In this document: positions 25,629 to 37,787 of the stretch, piece by piece
Layout: each line of letters opens with the position of its first letter
How positions within the stretch are numbered: the stretch's first letter is position 1
NCBI RefSeq assembly: GCF_000735365.1
Contig: NZ_JMPL01000002.1
Coordinates: 1-64,000, forward strand
Length of the DNA stretch: 64,000 bases
Source: Kluyvera ascorbata ATCC 33433
GTDB lineage: Bacteria > Pseudomonadota > Gammaproteobacteria > Enterobacterales > Enterobacteriaceae
Reading direction: 5' to 3'
The notes under the pieces: generated by a model
Databases searched by the model: none
What the model was told of the DNA's origin: nothing
The model's input: the letters and a program-made list of their open reading frames with translations, nothing else
Translations under genes and position numbers: made by a program

Positions 25629-26960
25629 TTAAAGCGCTTCAGCCGTTTTGTTTTCGTCGTCGCTATGCTGACGCTGGTGCATTTTGCGACCATAGAACAT
25701 CAGGATGACCAGGCTGACGATAAAGGTGCCGGACAGTTCGAAGGAGCTTGCGCCCATCAGCGCGATGAAGCAGAACGCACAGCCCAGAACCGAACAGATA
25801 AGGCTCACGAAGTTGCGCACGTTGATGCCTTCGAAGCGAATCAGGTCAACGCAGGAGTAGAAGTAAGGCAGCATGGTCAGCAGTACGGCAATACCGGTCA
25901 GTTCGCCGAACAGGTCAGAGGCTTTACCGCCGCTGGAGTTCATCACAGTGATGATAATCATCAGACCGGTCATTTTCAGGGCCGCCAGCAGCAGGCCTTT
26001 CTTAGGAATGCCGTTTTTATCAAGCTCGCCATACACTTTCGGGAAGTTGCCGTCGTCGGCGGCACGCACGCCTGCCTGACCAACCAGCATCATCCAGGAG
26101 CCCAGAGAAGTCAGGCACGCGAAGGCGGTAAAGGCGGAAACCAGCGGTGCTGCCCAACCGCCCAGAATGGTAGAGGCGCTGACGGCAAACGGTGCACCGG
26201 AAGAGGCCATCACGGAAGCCGGGTACATACCGGAAATAACCTGAGTGGCGGCGATATAAACGATACCTGCCAGCGCGGTACCCAGCATGGTTGCCATCGG
26301 TACGGTACGTTTCGGGTTTTTCACCATGCCGGTGCTGACAGCGGCAGATTCCACGCCGACGAACGCCCACAGGCACAGCAGAATACTTTTGATAACCGCA
26401 TGTGGATCGGTGGTGGTTGAGGTGTTCCAGTTTGCGTGGTAGGTCGCCATATCAAACCAGTGCCAGCCGACAACGGCGGTCAATACAACCGGAATCAACA
26501 CCAGGAACAGGCCGATAGTGGTCAGACGGCTTACCCAGGTACCACCCAGCATGTTGATAAAGGTGAACAGCCACACGATGGCGATACACGCGATACCGGC
26601 AGGAATCGGGTTATTGAGAACTGGGAAGTAGGTAGATAAATAGGAGACCGCAGTAATACCGATGGCCAGGTTACCGATCCAGTTGGCGTGGTAATAAAGT
26701 ACGCCGGTCTGGAAACCGAAAGCCGGAGATAATTCGCCAGCGTACGCAATTGGACCACCCTGCTGCGGGTTTTTTGTCGCCAGTCGGGCGTAAACGTAAG
26801 CCAGTGACATGGCACCAATAATAGAAATAACCCAGCCCCAAATAGCAATACCACCGATGCTGGCGAGGTTCGCAGGTAATAGTGCAATACCGCTCCCCAT
26901 CATATTCCCGGCAACAACGCCGGTACAGGCAAATAGCCCGATCTTCTTGGCAGAACTCAT
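25629..26960 (-). CDS. cadB: Cadaverine/lysine antiporter CadB
   Basis: 443 residues, about 12 membrane segments, amino acid-polyamine-organocation family. It exports cadaverine in exchange for lysine at the inner membrane. The first segment contains GVVAGNMMGSGIALLPANLA, the substrate-site helix typical of this transporter group. AGGAG lies eight bases before the ATG. A hairpin-rich 90-bp gap separates it from cadA. Confidence 0.97.
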   Translation of the reverse strand: MSSAKKIGLFACTGVVAGNMMGSGIALLPANLASIGGIAIWGWVISIIGAMSLAYVYARLATKNPQQGGPIAYAGELSPAFGFQTGVLYYHANWIGNLAIGITAVSYLSTYFPVLNNPIPAGIACIAIVWLFTFINMLGGTWVSRLTTIGLFLVLIPVVLTAVVGWHWFDMATYHANWNTSTTTDPHAVIKSILLCLWAFVGVESAAVSTGMVKNPKRTVPMATMLGTALAGIVYIAATQVISGMYPASVMASSGAPFAVSASTILGGWAAPLVSAFTAFACLTSLGSWMMLVGQAGVRAADDGNFPKVYGELDKNGIPKKGLLLAALKMTGLMIIITVMNSSGGKASDLFGELTGIAVLLTMLPYFYSCVDLIRFEGINVRNFVSLICSVLGCAFCFIALMGASSFELSGTFIVSLVILMFYGRKMHQRQHSDDENKTAEAL

Positions 26961-27313
26961 GTTCGTTTCTCCTGAACAGTATTTTTAGGACCGGATCGCA
27001 GAATGAGTAATACCAAGTGACCCGACCAACTGACGGCAATTATTACTGAGCAGGCTAAGAGAAGTCCTAAAGTAAAAGTGAAATTAAAACAAACACAGAA
27101 AAGATGAGGTCTTTACCTTTTTCGCGTAACACATCAGGATAAAAACTTTATATCAGGAAAAGGTAAATGAAGACTAATTACAAATGGTTAGGTGGTGGTA
27201 TCTTGCGGAGGTTGATGTTGCTGCAAAGTAACAATTAATACCTTGCGGCAACATCAATATTACATTAAGAAATTGATTATTTAACCAGAATAATCGAATA
27301 GTCTGGCTAACGA
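26961..27313. promoter_or_regulatory. cadBA promoter and CadC control region
   Basis: A 353-bp gap, strongly AT-rich from about 27061, between cadC and cadB (both on the minus strand). In E. coli the membrane regulator CadC binds two AT-rich sites here and displaces H-NS. I cannot place the CadC sites exactly. The cadB ribosome site (AGGAG on the minus strand, 26969-26973) is clear. No gene is visible in the gap. Confidence 0.6.
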
Positions 27314-28831
27314 TTACTCATTGATTAAAAATGTCTGCAAATAAGGGACTATTTTTTCTATCGACGTCTGGAATACGCCGTTTTGAATCCAATACAGCGT
27401 GTTCTCGCCAGGACGTAAATTGAATGCCGTAATATACGCATCTGCCGCCAGTCGACTCTCGCCTTTCATTTCATAAGCCTTACCGAGCAGCACGTAGTTT
27501 AGCCATGACATCTCCAGCGCAATGCTTTTATTGATGGCGTCATAAGCATTATCAACGTGGCCTTTACTTAAATAATCGATAGCTTTAATGCGATAAAGTA
27601 CGGCGCTGTTTTGAATTTCCGGCATCTGCTCCACGCGCGTTAATTCTTCATTCAACGCTGCCAACTGCTGGTTATCAAAAGGCTGCTGAGATTGGCGTAA
27701 TACATCCACCATTGTTTTTTGTGCGGAGGCGTACGAGAAACCAGGTGAAGATTTAATAATGCTGTCGAGCAGGGTGCTAGCCTTGTTTAACGACGGCGCA
27801 TCGCCAATCGACACCAGCTGCAACGCCTGGTAAAACTGCGCCAACGACTGTGCTTCGGGCAGCTTAAGCCGCGTCAGCTGCTTCTGCATCTCTTCAGGCC
27901 ACGGCTGTGCCAGGACGCTGGAGAGGCTATCGAAGAGATCGCTCTGGATGGAAACCAGGTTACTGTCGGTCACGAAGTAGCGTTTATCGAGCATCGTGGA
28001 AGCATCGGCGTTGTCGACCAGAAGGACGGACATAAAGCATTGCTGGGCGCGATAGTGGCGCTGGTTAACGAAGCTGATGGTCAGCGTCTTACCCGAACTG
28101 CTGGGTTCATTGACGTTATAGTTGGTTTTGTCATGAACCATAAAGGTTGAGTAAGTGTTCAGCGAGGTGGTAATCAACGTCCCGAGGCCGATGGCATAAG
28201 ACTGCTGAGAAACCCAGTTATTACAGGAGGCTCCTGGCTCAAAGCGGACGTCAATATCACGCGGGTTAAGCAGCAGATGCGAACGCGTCACCTGTGGGTG
28301 CGGGCGGACTATGGTCAACAGGACCATAGCAATCAGCACGCCTAGCGACAGTAAAAAGGCGCACTGGGTCCAGAAGTTGGCAAACCAGCGGCGATTTTTC
28401 TGCGTGGCTGGCGCTTGTACAGACGGTTTTTGCGTCGGGACGACCGGCGCTATCTCGGGGGCGGTCGCATCCAGAGGTACCTGCGTTTCATCTTTTATGT
28501 CGGACTCATCAAGCCAGGTGACCGCTGCCGTTAACTGATAACCGCGTTTGGGTACGGTAATAATGTATTCAGCGTTGCTGTCCCCGCCGTCGCGCAGCGA
28601 CTTACGCAGCTCTGAAATACTCTGAGTGACCACGTGACTGGTGACGATATTACGCATCCAGATGTTATCAATGAGTTCGTCACGACTCAGTACTTCCCCC
28701 GGGTGACGGGCGAAATACATTAATAGATCGATTAACCGAGGTTCGAGGGTGAGCTGGCGTCCGGGCCGGCTGATTTGATTAACTGAAGGCGTGACCAGCC
28801 ATTCTCCAACGCGCACAACGGGCTGTTGCAT
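27314..28831 (-). CDS. cadC: Transmembrane transcriptional activator CadC
   Basis: 505 residues. A ToxR-like one-component regulator that senses low pH and cadaverine in the periplasm and, with lysine permease LysP, external lysine. It has an N-terminal winged helix (about 4-103, ending VPKRGYQL), a proline-rich linker, a single membrane segment (about 155-175) and a periplasmic sensor. Cys203 and Cys265 match the disulfide pair known in E. coli (208/272). The linker is slightly shorter than in E. coli (505 against 512 residues). Confidence 0.96.
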   Translation of the reverse strand: MQQPVVRVGEWLVTPSVNQISRPGRQLTLEPRLIDLLMYFARHPGEVLSRDELIDNIWMRNIVTSHVVTQSISELRKSLRDGGDSNAEYIITVPKRGYQLTAAVTWLDESDIKDETQVPLDATAPEIAPVVPTQKPSVQAPATQKNRRWFANFWTQCAFLLSLGVLIAMVLLTIVRPHPQVTRSHLLLNPRDIDVRFEPGASCNNWVSQQSYAIGLGTLITTSLNTYSTFMVHDKTNYNVNEPSSSGKTLTISFVNQRHYRAQQCFMSVLLVDNADASTMLDKRYFVTDSNLVSIQSDLFDSLSSVLAQPWPEEMQKQLTRLKLPEAQSLAQFYQALQLVSIGDAPSLNKASTLLDSIIKSSPGFSYASAQKTMVDVLRQSQQPFDNQQLAALNEELTRVEQMPEIQNSAVLYRIKAIDYLSKGHVDNAYDAINKSIALEMSWLNYVLLGKAYEMKGESRLAADAYITAFNLRPGENTLYWIQNGVFQTSIEKIVPYLQTFLINE

Positions 28832-28941
28832 AACAATAAGTCACCAAAGGAAAAATAATGGGAGAAGTTATTAATGATAACACAGTTGAATACCCTATTT
28901 TTTGACTCGGGAGAGCGTTAATGAAGAGAGTCTGGTGCGGT

Positions 28942-28965
28942 GAGCGGGTAGAAAACTACCCGCTC
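28942..28965. terminator. Hairpin between cadC and hmp
   Basis: A perfect 10-bp stem (28942-28951 with 28956-28965) and an AAAA loop, just past the hmp stop. No T run follows on either strand, so termination here would be weak. Confidence 0.5.
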
Positions 28966-28977
28966 GGAAAGAAAAGA

Positions 28978-30168
28978 TTACAGGACTTTATGCGGGCCGA
29001 AGCATTCGTAATGAATACGCTCGGCGTTGACGCCTAAGGCAACCAGCTGTTTTGCCGCGTGCTGCATAAAAGCAACCGGGCCGCACAGATAGAATTGCAT
29101 CTGCGGGTCACGAAGCTTATCGGCAAGCGTTGAGAGCGTCATCAGCCCTTCGCTGTCGAATGCGTTGGACTGGCGGTCTGCGTCGGTCGGGGTGCGATAC
29201 CACAGGTGCGACGTGAAGTCAGGCAGCGCGCTACCCAGCGTTTTCACCTCATCGGCAAAGGCGTGAACGTCGCCATTTTCGGCTGCATGGAACCAGTTAA
29301 CCTGTGCTGGGTGGTGGTTTTTAGACAGCGTATCCAGCATCGCCAGCATCGGCGTTTGCCCCACGCCGCCGGAAATCAGCGTGACCGGCGTCTGCGGGGT
29401 GACGTTCAGGAAGAAGTCGCCAGCAGGTGCAGCCAGATAAACCACATCACCTTCTTTTGCTGCGTTATGCAGCCAGTTCGATACCTGACCGCCGTTTTCA
29501 CGTTTCACGGCAATGCGGTAGCCTTTACCGTCTGGTTTACGGGTCAGAGAGTACTGACGAATTTCCTGATACTCGAAGCCTTCCGGCTTCAGCCATACCG
29601 CCAGATACTGGCCCGGCTGATAATCCGCAACCGGCTGACCGTCCACCGGTTCCATCTCGAAGCTGGTGATAAGTGCACTGCGCGGCGTCTTTTTCACGAT
29701 GCGGAAGGCGCGGGTGCCTTCCCAACCGCCGGTTTTGCTGGCGTTATCCTGATAAATCTCGGCTTCGCGGTTGATAAACACGCCCGCCAGCACACCGTAG
29801 GCTTTGCCCCAGGCGTCCAGCACTTCCTGGCCCGGGCTAAACATCTCATCCAGCGTCGCCAGCAGATGCGCACCAACGATGTTGTACTGCTCCGGCTTAA
29901 TCTGGAAGCTGGTGTGCTTCTGGGCAATTTTCTCTACCGCTGGCAGCAGTGCAGGCAGATTTTCAATATTGCTGGCGTAGGCGGCAATGGCGTTAAACAG
30001 CGCTTCACGCTGGTCGCCGTTACGCTGGTTGCTCATATTGAAAATCTCTTTCAGCTCCGGATTGTGGGTGAACATCCGATCATAAAAGTGGGCGGTGAGC
30101 TTCGGTCCGGTTTCAACCAGCAAGGGAATAGTGGCTTTTACGGTGGCGATGGTTTGAGCGTCTAGCAT
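28978..30168 (-). CDS. hmp: Flavohaemoprotein, nitric oxide dioxygenase
   Basis: 396 residues, the E. coli length. It oxidises NO to nitrate with O2 and NAD(P)H. It has a globin domain (1-138) with the proximal His85 (QKHTSF) and distal Tyr29, an FAD domain with RQYSL (about 206-210), and an NAD-binding domain with GGVGQTPM and the C-terminal [10 protein letters not shown]. The start [10 protein letters not shown] at 30168 follows the family; the frame extends six codons upstream. An NsrR-like site overlaps the upstream region. Confidence 0.98.
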   Translation of the reverse strand: MLDAQTIATVKATIPLLVETGPKLTAHFYDRMFTHNPELKEIFNMSNQRNGDQREALFNAIAAYASNIENLPALLPAVEKIAQKHTSFQIKPEQYNIVGAHLLATLDEMFSPGQEVLDAWGKAYGVLAGVFINREAEIYQDNASKTGGWEGTRAFRIVKKTPRSALITSFEMEPVDGQPVADYQPGQYLAVWLKPEGFEYQEIRQYSLTRKPDGKGYRIAVKRENGGQVSNWLHNAAKEGDVVYLAAPAGDFFLNVTPQTPVTLISGGVGQTPMLAMLDTLSKNHHPAQVNWFHAAENGDVHAFADEVKTLGSALPDFTSHLWYRTPTDADRQSNAFDSEGLMTLSTLADKLRDPQMQFYLCGPVAFMQHAAKQLVALGVNAERIHYECFGPHKVL

Positions 30169-30195
30169 GGCAGGTCTTCCTTTCAATGTTATCTA

Positions 30196-30218
30196 ATGTT
30201 GCATGTTAAATGCATCTT
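30196..30218 (-). promoter_or_regulatory. NsrR operator of hmp
   Basis: On the minus strand these 23 bases begin AAGATGCATTT, exact for one NsrR half-site, and the second half matches at 8 of 11 positions. NsrR is the NO-sensing Fe-S repressor of hmp in enterobacteria. It lies 28 bp before the hmp start. Confidence 0.85.
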
Positions 30219-30361
30219 ATAAAAATACCCCTGCTTTGTAAATGGTTCTTTGAAGTAATGCGCTATTGCGGTTACAACTTGAATTATTCACATCACAATC
30301 CTGAAAAGAAATCCGTGTCCCTGTCGTAGCCCTTTATTCCTCAACCCCTTGTGTGGCGTGG

Positions 30362-30424
30362 AGGTAAACGTTTGCGTAATTTCGTTTGTCAAGACCTGTT
30401 ATCGCAGAACTAATCAGTTATACT
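30362..30424 (+). promoter_or_regulatory. PurR operator and -10 box of glyA
   Basis: Positions 30362-30377 read AGGTAAACGTTTGCGT, a good PurR site and nearly the known E. coli glyA operator. TATACT at 30419-30424 is a likely -10 box. E. coli glyA is also activated by MetR through TGAA/TTCA sites upstream; only an imperfect candidate is visible near 30280. Confidence 0.82.
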
Positions 30425-30494
30425 GTTGGCCGTTGTCCAATTGGACTGCCTTTTCAGGCCAAAATTTAATTGTTAGCTGAGTCAGGAGATGCGG

Positions 30495-31748
30495 ATGTTA
30501 AAGCGTGAAATGAACATTGCCGATTATGATGCCGAACTGTGGCAGGCTATGGAGCAGGAAAAAGTACGTCAGGAAGAGCACATCGAACTGATCGCCTCCG
30601 AAAACTACACCAGCCCGCGCGTTATGCAGGCGCAGGGTTCTCAGCTGACCAACAAATACGCTGAAGGTTACCCAGGCAAACGCTACTACGGCGGTTGCGA
30701 ATACGTTGATATCGTTGAACAGCTGGCGATCGACCGTGCGAAAGAACTGTTTGGCGCAGACTACGCTAACGTGCAGCCGCACTCCGGCTCTCAGGCTAAC
30801 TTCGCTGTCTACACCGCGCTGCTGCAGCCGGGCGATACCGTGCTGGGTATGAACCTGGCGCAGGGCGGCCACCTGACTCACGGCTCCCCGGTTAACTTCT
30901 CCGGCAAACTGTACAACATCATCCCTTACGGTATTGATGAGTCCGGTAAAATTGACTACGACGAGATGGCTAAGCTGGCTCAGACCCACAAACCGAAAAT
31001 GATCATCGGTGGCTTCTCTGCTTACTCAGGCGTTGTAGACTGGGCAAAAATGCGTGAAATCGCAGACAGCATCGGTGCTTACCTGTTCGTCGACATGGCA
31101 CACGTTGCCGGTCTGATTGCCGCAGGCGTTTACCCTAACCCGGTTCCACACGCACACGTTGTGACCACGACCACTCACAAAACCCTGGCGGGTCCACGCG
31201 GTGGCCTGATCCTGGCGAAAGACGGTAGCGAAGAGCTGTACAAAAAACTGAACTCCGCCGTGTTCCCAAGCGCGCAGGGTGGCCCACTGATGCACGTTAT
31301 CGCCGGTAAAGCGGTTGCGTTGAAAGAAGCGATGGAGCCAGAGTTCAAAGTTTACCAGCAGCAGGTTGCTAAAAACGCTAAAGCGATGGTGGAAGTGTTC
31401 CTGAACCGCGGCTACAAAGTGGTTTCTGGCGGTACTGAAAACCACCTGTTCCTGCTGGACCTGGTGGATAAAAACCTGACCGGTAAAGAAGCTGATGCCG
31501 CGCTGGGCCGCGCTAACATCACCGTTAACAAAAACAGCGTACCGAACGATCCTAAGAGCCCGTTCGTGACTTCCGGTATCCGTATCGGTTCCCCAGCGGT
31601 AACTCGCCGCGGCTTCAAAGAAGCTGAAGTGAAAGAGCTGGCTGGCTGGATGTGTGATGTGCTGGACAACATCAACGATGAATCTGTCATCGAAAGCGTC
31701 AAAGCAAAAGTGCTGGATATCTGCGCTCGCTTCCCGGTTTACGCGTAA
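30495..31748 (+). CDS. glyA: Serine hydroxymethyltransferase
   Basis: 417 residues, the E. coli length. It converts serine and tetrahydrofolate to glycine and methylene-THF, the main one-carbon source. It is a PLP fold-type I enzyme with the active-site Lys229 in [14 protein letters not shown]; also HSGSQAN and the C-terminal [11 protein letters not shown] start at [12 protein letters not shown] (30495), six bases after CAGGAG; the ATG at 30489 abuts that site. Purine control is supported by the PurR box upstream. Confidence 0.98.
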   Translation: MLKREMNIADYDAELWQAMEQEKVRQEEHIELIASENYTSPRVMQAQGSQLTNKYAEGYPGKRYYGGCEYVDIVEQLAIDRAKELFGADYANVQPHSGSQANFAVYTALLQPGDTVLGMNLAQGGHLTHGSPVNFSGKLYNIIPYGIDESGKIDYDEMAKLAQTHKPKMIIGGFSAYSGVVDWAKMREIADSIGAYLFVDMAHVAGLIAAGVYPNPVPHAHVVTTTTHKTLAGPRGGLILAKDGSEELYKKLNSAVFPSAQGGPLMHVIAGKAVALKEAMEPEFKVYQQQVAKNAKAMVEVFLNRGYKVVSGGTENHLFLLDLVDKNLTGKEADAALGRANITVNKNSVPNDPKSPFVTSGIRIGSPAVTRRGFKEAEVKELAGWMCDVLDNINDESVIESVKAKVLDICARFPVYA

Positions 31749-31766
31749 TCGCTAACCGTAAGATGC

Positions 31767-31795
31767 AAAAAAGGCCGCGTATGCGGCCTTTTTTT
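31767..31795 (+). terminator. Intrinsic terminator of glyA
   Basis: GGCCGC/GCGGCC core flanked by A and T runs (31767-31778 with 31783-31794), loop GTAT. The A/T symmetry makes it work in both directions, suiting the convergent yphA. Confidence 0.93.
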
Positions 31796-31797
31796 AT

Positions 31798-31822
31798 GCC
31801 CGATAAACGTAGCGCCATCGGC
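31798..31822. repeat. REP-like unit between glyA and yphA
   Basis: GCCCGATAAACGTAGCGCC followed by ATCGGC is a single REP-type palindrome, related to the units at 51424 and 60740. Confidence 0.6.
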
Positions 31823-31827
31823 AATTT

Positions 31828-32250
31828 TCAGCGTCTATCTAACGAAATTTTCCCCGGCCCGACAATCGCCAGCAACAGGAACGCGCCTGAAATACTGACA
31901 TTCTTGTAGAAGTTAATCATGTTTGGCATCACCGCATCACCGGTCATGTTCCAGAAGTGGTGGCCAATCACCGCCGTCCCCAGAGTGTAGAAGATAAAAA
32001 GCACCGCCAGCGGACGGGTAAAGAAGCCCAGAATCACCAGGATAACGGCAGGCACCTCCATCACAATCGCAATAATGGCGGCGAGGGAAGGCATCGGTGC
32101 GCCCGACGCCGCCATATATTGTACCGTCCCGTCGAAGTGAAGCATTTTGGGATAGCCGAAAAGAATAAACAGCAGCACGATGGCGATACGGGCGATCAGC
32201 AGTAGCAGATCGCGCGAAGCGCCGAAGTCGAGATAGCGAAGCGAGTTCAT
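31828..32250 (-). CDS. yphA: DoxX-family inner-membrane protein YphA
   Basis: 140 residues with four predicted membrane segments (about 14-32, 48-75, 78-97 and 115-131). It has the DoxX family features [12 protein letters not shown] and [19 protein letters not shown]. Function is unknown; DoxX relatives are linked to redox or quinone partners in other bacteria. As in E. coli it follows hcaD on the same strand, after a palindrome. Here glyA is its direct neighbour on the other side. Confidence 0.9.
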   Translation of the reverse strand: MNSLRYLDFGASRDLLLLIARIAIVLLFILFGYPKMLHFDGTVQYMAASGAPMPSLAAIIAIVMEVPAVILVILGFFTRPLAVLFIFYTLGTAVIGHHFWNMTGDAVMPNMINFYKNVSISGAFLLLAIVGPGKISLDRR

Positions 32251-32359
32251 GGCAGTTCCTTTGTGTAAGTACGTCTGATTTAAACGTAATACACAATTTT
32301 GTGACCTGCCACACAGGATCGTGAAATCAGTATTCTGGATGGTGTTTTTACGAGCGATC

Positions 32360-32382
32360 CCCTCACCCTATTAGGGCGAGGG
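32360..32382. repeat. boxC-like palindrome between hcaD and yphA
   Basis: CCCTCACCCT (32360-32369) pairs with 32373-32382 with one mismatch and a three-base loop. It could also end the hca transcript. Confidence 0.55.
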
Positions 32383-32398
32383 AGTGCATCACACAGGT

Positions 32399-33601
32399 TT
32401 ATAGTGACTTCAACGGCACCTGTTCATCACAAAGTGATTCTTTACTCACTGACCGTCCCGACTGTATCAGCTTGCGCAGCACGCGCACTTCCCGCCCATT
32501 ATTCAGCGCGACAGCTCCCACCAGAGAGCCTTCATATAGCTGAAACCAGATGGCTTTTCTGTCATCTGGATTACCGCGACAAAGCCAGTTTTTGCCCTGC
32601 ATCTCACCGACAAATTGGATGTTATCGCTGTATTGGTCAGTCCAGAACCAACCTGGCGTGGCGTCGGGCAGGGGTAAGTCGAGCATCGAAGCGGCGGCAA
32701 CCTGCGCCTGGAAATTAGCATTTTCCCAGCTCTCAATCCGGCGTAGCGAACCGTCTGCCAGGCGGGTTATCGCCACATCGCCAGCGGCGAAAATGGCCGG
32801 GTCTGCGGTGGCGCAGGTGGCGTCGACAATAATGCCGTTAGCCGTCTCCAGCCCCGCATCGCGGGCCAGCGCATCGTTCGCCACGATACCGATACCGTAA
32901 ATCAACGCATCGGCCTGTAGCGTCTCGCCGTTTTGCAGCGTGAGTGTGAGACATTCCCCCGCCTCGGCATGCTCGATAGCGCTGTTGAGCAGCACCCGAA
33001 CGCCTGCCAGCCGATGACGGGCTAATAAGTACTCGCGTACCGGTGCCGGCGCGTTGCGACCCATGACGGTCGGGGCAAGCTCGACCACCGTGACCCGGCA
33101 GCCTCGCTGGGTTGCGCTGGCCGCTAATTCCAGACCAATGGTGCCTGCGCCGACGATAACGATGGAATGTCCCGGCTGTAACGCACTGCGCAGACGTTCG
33201 GCATCTCCGGCATGACGCAGCCTAAAGCAGCGATCGCCGAGGGCATCCAGCAGCGATAGCGGCCTGGCGGCGGCACCGGTTGCCAGCAGTAATTGGGACC
33301 AGCGGTAGGTTTGCCCATCGGCGAGCGTCAGCGTGCGCGCCGCGCGGTCAATCTGACGCAGCGTGACGCCGAGGTGCAGCTGTACGTTGTGTTCCTGCCA
33401 CCAGTTGGGCGGCAGCACCGGCTGGAGCTGCGGGTTGTCGTCTAATAGCATCGCTTTTGATAGTGGCGGACGCTCATAGGGCAGATGTATCTCGTCCGAG
33501 AAAAGATGCAGTGCCCCATTAAATCCCTGCTGGCGAAGCGCGGCGGCGGCCATTGCCCCCGCCTGACCGCCGCCGATGATGGCAATACTCTGTTCATTCA
33601 T
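32399..33601 (-). CDS. hcaD: 3-phenylpropionate/cinnamate dioxygenase, ferredoxin reductase
   Basis: 400 residues. It passes electrons from NADH through FAD to the Rieske ferredoxin HcaC. The N-terminal FAD motif is [13 protein letters not shown] (10-22), the NAD motif [13 protein letters not shown] (about 151-163), and the second FAD motif contains IFAAGDVAI (about 270). Last gene of hcaEFCBD, nine bases after hcaB. Confidence 0.95.
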   Translation of the reverse strand: MNEQSIAIIGGGQAGAMAAAALRQQGFNGALHLFSDEIHLPYERPPLSKAMLLDDNPQLQPVLPPNWWQEHNVQLHLGVTLRQIDRAARTLTLADGQTYRWSQLLLATGAAARPLSLLDALGDRCFRLRHAGDAERLRSALQPGHSIVIVGAGTIGLELAASATQRGCRVTVVELAPTVMGRNAPAPVREYLLARHRLAGVRVLLNSAIEHAEAGECLTLTLQNGETLQADALIYGIGIVANDALARDAGLETANGIIVDATCATADPAIFAAGDVAITRLADGSLRRIESWENANFQAQVAAASMLDLPLPDATPGWFWTDQYSDNIQFVGEMQGKNWLCRGNPDDRKAIWFQLYEGSLVGAVALNNGREVRVLRKLIQSGRSVSKESLCDEQVPLKSL

Positions 33602-33610
33602 GATGACTCC

Positions 33611-34423
33611 TTAGAGATCCAGACCGGCTGCTACGTGGCGGATCCCACGGATCCCCAAGCCTGCATCGGCATTGATCATGACGCCGCTCAATGTACGATT
33701 ATTTCTACGGGAGGCCAGCATGACGTAAGGGCCGGTAAAATCTGCCGGGTCGGGGAAGAACTGCAGCGGCAAAATGGCGGCAATTTTCTCCGGCGTCAGC
33801 GACTGCATGATCGAGGTATCCTTTTGTCCCAGCGCCTGTGGGCCGCGCAGGTCAGTCGCCATACCGCAGGGACCGACTCCGTTGACTCGAACTTTGGGCG
33901 CGAGTTCGTAGGCTAACTGACGAATCAGCCCGGAGGCCGCATGTTTGCTGGCGGTGTAAAGCGGGCCGCCACCGCCCGGATACCAAGCGGCGTTAGACAG
34001 TGTGAAGATGATGCTGCCTTCACTTTCGATAAGCGCAGGAGCACAGGCTTTCGCCCCCAGCAGGTAGCCCAGCACATTGACGTTAAACAACTCGTGGAAT
34101 CCACTCTCCAGTGCGTCGGCAGGGGTATTCACCAATGAGGCGTTGTGATCCCAGATGCCCGCGTTACCGATAAAACAGTCCAGCTTGCCGAAAACGGTCA
34201 AAATCTGTTCTATTGCGCGCTGGTAGTCCGCGTAGCAGGTGACGTTACCTTCCACTGCCAGTACGTGCTCGCCAAAGCGCTGACGCAGGCTGGCGACTTT
34301 TGCGGATGACAGCTCCAGCGTGGTAACTTTTGCACCTTCTTCAATAAAACGCTCGACCAGCGCCAGACCCAGACCGGAGCCGCCGCCGGTAATAAAAACG
34401 ACGTTATCACGTAAATCGCTCAT
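33611..34423 (-). CDS. hcaB: 3-phenylpropionate-dihydrodiol dehydrogenase
   Basis: 270 residues, short-chain dehydrogenase/reductase. It oxidises the cis-dihydrodiol made by the dioxygenase to a catechol, using NAD+. The NAD motif [10 protein letters not shown] (about 12-21), NNAG-like GNAGIWDH and the catalytic YTASK (about 155-159) are present. The start overlaps the hcaC stop by one base. Confidence 0.95.
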   Translation of the reverse strand: MSDLRDNVVFITGGGSGLGLALVERFIEEGAKVTTLELSSAKVASLRQRFGEHVLAVEGNVTCYADYQRAIEQILTVFGKLDCFIGNAGIWDHNASLVNTPADALESGFHELFNVNVLGYLLGAKACAPALIESEGSIIFTLSNAAWYPGGGGPLYTASKHAASGLIRQLAYELAPKVRVNGVGPCGMATDLRGPQALGQKDTSIMQSLTPEKIAAILPLQFFPDPADFTGPYVMLASRRNNRTLSGVMINADAGLGIRGIRHVAAGLDL

Positions 34424-34739
34424 CAGGCCTCCTCGGGCATATCGATAAATACCTCACCACCTTCGACGTGCACCGCGTAAGTGGCGAGGGCATCGGTGGC
34501 GGGTAAGCACAGCGCCTTACCGGTTTTCAGGCAGAAACTGGCGGCGTGCAGCGGGCATTCCACCGTGGCATCGTCTTCCAGATAGCCTTCGGACATCGAG
34601 GCGTTGCCGTGGCTACAGCGGTCATTAATGGCATAAAACTCGCCGCCAATATGGAACAGGGCGATAACGGGTGAGGTTTCCAGGCGAAGGGCTTCCCCCT
34701 CCGCAAGCTCCGCAGTGGAGCAGGCGAATACACGGTTCA

Positions 34740-34740
<1 letters not shown>
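34423..34740 (-). CDS. hcaC: 3-phenylpropionate/cinnamate dioxygenase, Rieske ferredoxin
   Basis: 105 residues. It carries electrons from HcaD to the terminal oxygenase HcaEF. The [2Fe-2S] Rieske ligands are Cys42/His44 (RCSHGN) and Cys62/His65 (ECPLHAA). It overlaps hcaF and hcaB by one base each, so all three are translationally coupled. Confidence 0.95.
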
Positions 34741-36664
<1,924 letters not shown>

Positions 36665-36752
36665 TCATTCTTATGTTGCTTGTGGGTTATCGGTATGTGA
36701 AATAGATAATTTCTACCAGCTGAGACGTTTTATCGATAACAAGGAGGAATGC

Positions 36753-37643
36753 ATGGAATTGAGACACCTACGCTACTTCGTCGCGGTGGCGCAGGCGTTG
36801 AACTTCACTCGTGCGGCGGAAAAACTGCATACTTCTCAACCTTCGTTGAGCAGCCAGATTCGCGATCTGGAGCAGTGTGTGGGGGTATCGCTGCTGGAAC
36901 GTGATAAGCGTAAGGTGACGTTGACTGCTGCCGGTGAATGTTTCTTGCAGGATGCGCTTTCCATCCTCGATAGCGCGGACCAGGCCAAGCTTCGTGCCCG
37001 CAAGGCGGCGTTGAATAACGAGCGTCTGACGATTGGCTTCGTCCCCTCCGCTGAAGTCAATTTGCTGCCAAAAGTGTTGCCGATGCTGCGCCTGCGCCAA
37101 CCGGATACGCATATTGAACTCGCCAGCCTTATCACCACTCAGCAGGAAGATAAGCTGCGCAGCGGTGAGCTTGACGTTGGGTTGATGCGCCACCCGATTC
37201 ACGGTCAGGATATTGAATCCATAGAACTCTTCCATGAGCCGCTGGTGGTGGTGTTGCCAGCAGGCCATCCGCTAGCTAGTGAGAACTGCATTTCAGCGCA
37301 ACAGCTTCACGGCGTCGATTTTGTGACCACCGATCCTGATTACTCCGGCGAACTGTCTGCGGTGGTGAAGGCCTGGTTTGAGCAACAGAACAGCCAGCCG
37401 AATATCGTGCAGGTGGCGACGAATATTCTGGTGACGATGAACCTGGTTGGCATGGGGCTTGGGGTCACTTTGATACCCGGTTATATGAATAATTTTAATA
37501 CCGGGCAGGTGGTTTTTCGGCCAATAAAGGGCGATACACCGACGCTGGCGCTGCTGATGGCATGGAAAAAAGGTGACCTGAAACCGGCGCTGCGCGATTT
37601 TATCGCACTGGCGCAGAGACCGCTTGCTTTGGCGGAGGCATAG
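36753..37643 (+). CDS. hcaR: LysR-type activator HcaR
   Basis: 296 residues. It activates hcaEFCBD with phenylpropionate or cinnamate as inducer in E. coli. It has an N-terminal winged helix (MELRHLRYFVAVAQALNFTR; SQPSLSSQIRDLE) and a periplasmic-binding-protein-like effector domain from about residue 90. The ATG at 36753 follows a strong AAGGAGG. It is divergent from hcaE, so HcaR sites should lie in 36617-36752; the region is AT-rich but I cannot place a box with confidence. Confidence 0.95.
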   Translation: MELRHLRYFVAVAQALNFTRAAEKLHTSQPSLSSQIRDLEQCVGVSLLERDKRKVTLTAAGECFLQDALSILDSADQAKLRARKAALNNERLTIGFVPSAEVNLLPKVLPMLRLRQPDTHIELASLITTQQEDKLRSGELDVGLMRHPIHGQDIESIELFHEPLVVVLPAGHPLASENCISAQQLHGVDFVTTDPDYSGELSAVVKAWFEQQNSQPNIVQVATNILVTMNLVGMGLGVTLIPGYMNNFNTGQVVFRPIKGDTPTLALLMAWKKGDLKPALRDFIALAQRPLALAEA

Positions 37644-37787
37644 TTGTCGACGCTATGCCATCGTTTGCGTGTAAGGGGATAGACAGTAAGGTGATAGCAG
37701 TCACAATTTTTTGCTAAGCGTGCGCGTTAGTTCTCTCCAGTATGTGGGTTCAGTCATTAGACTATGCGCTCCACAACGGGAGGAACC

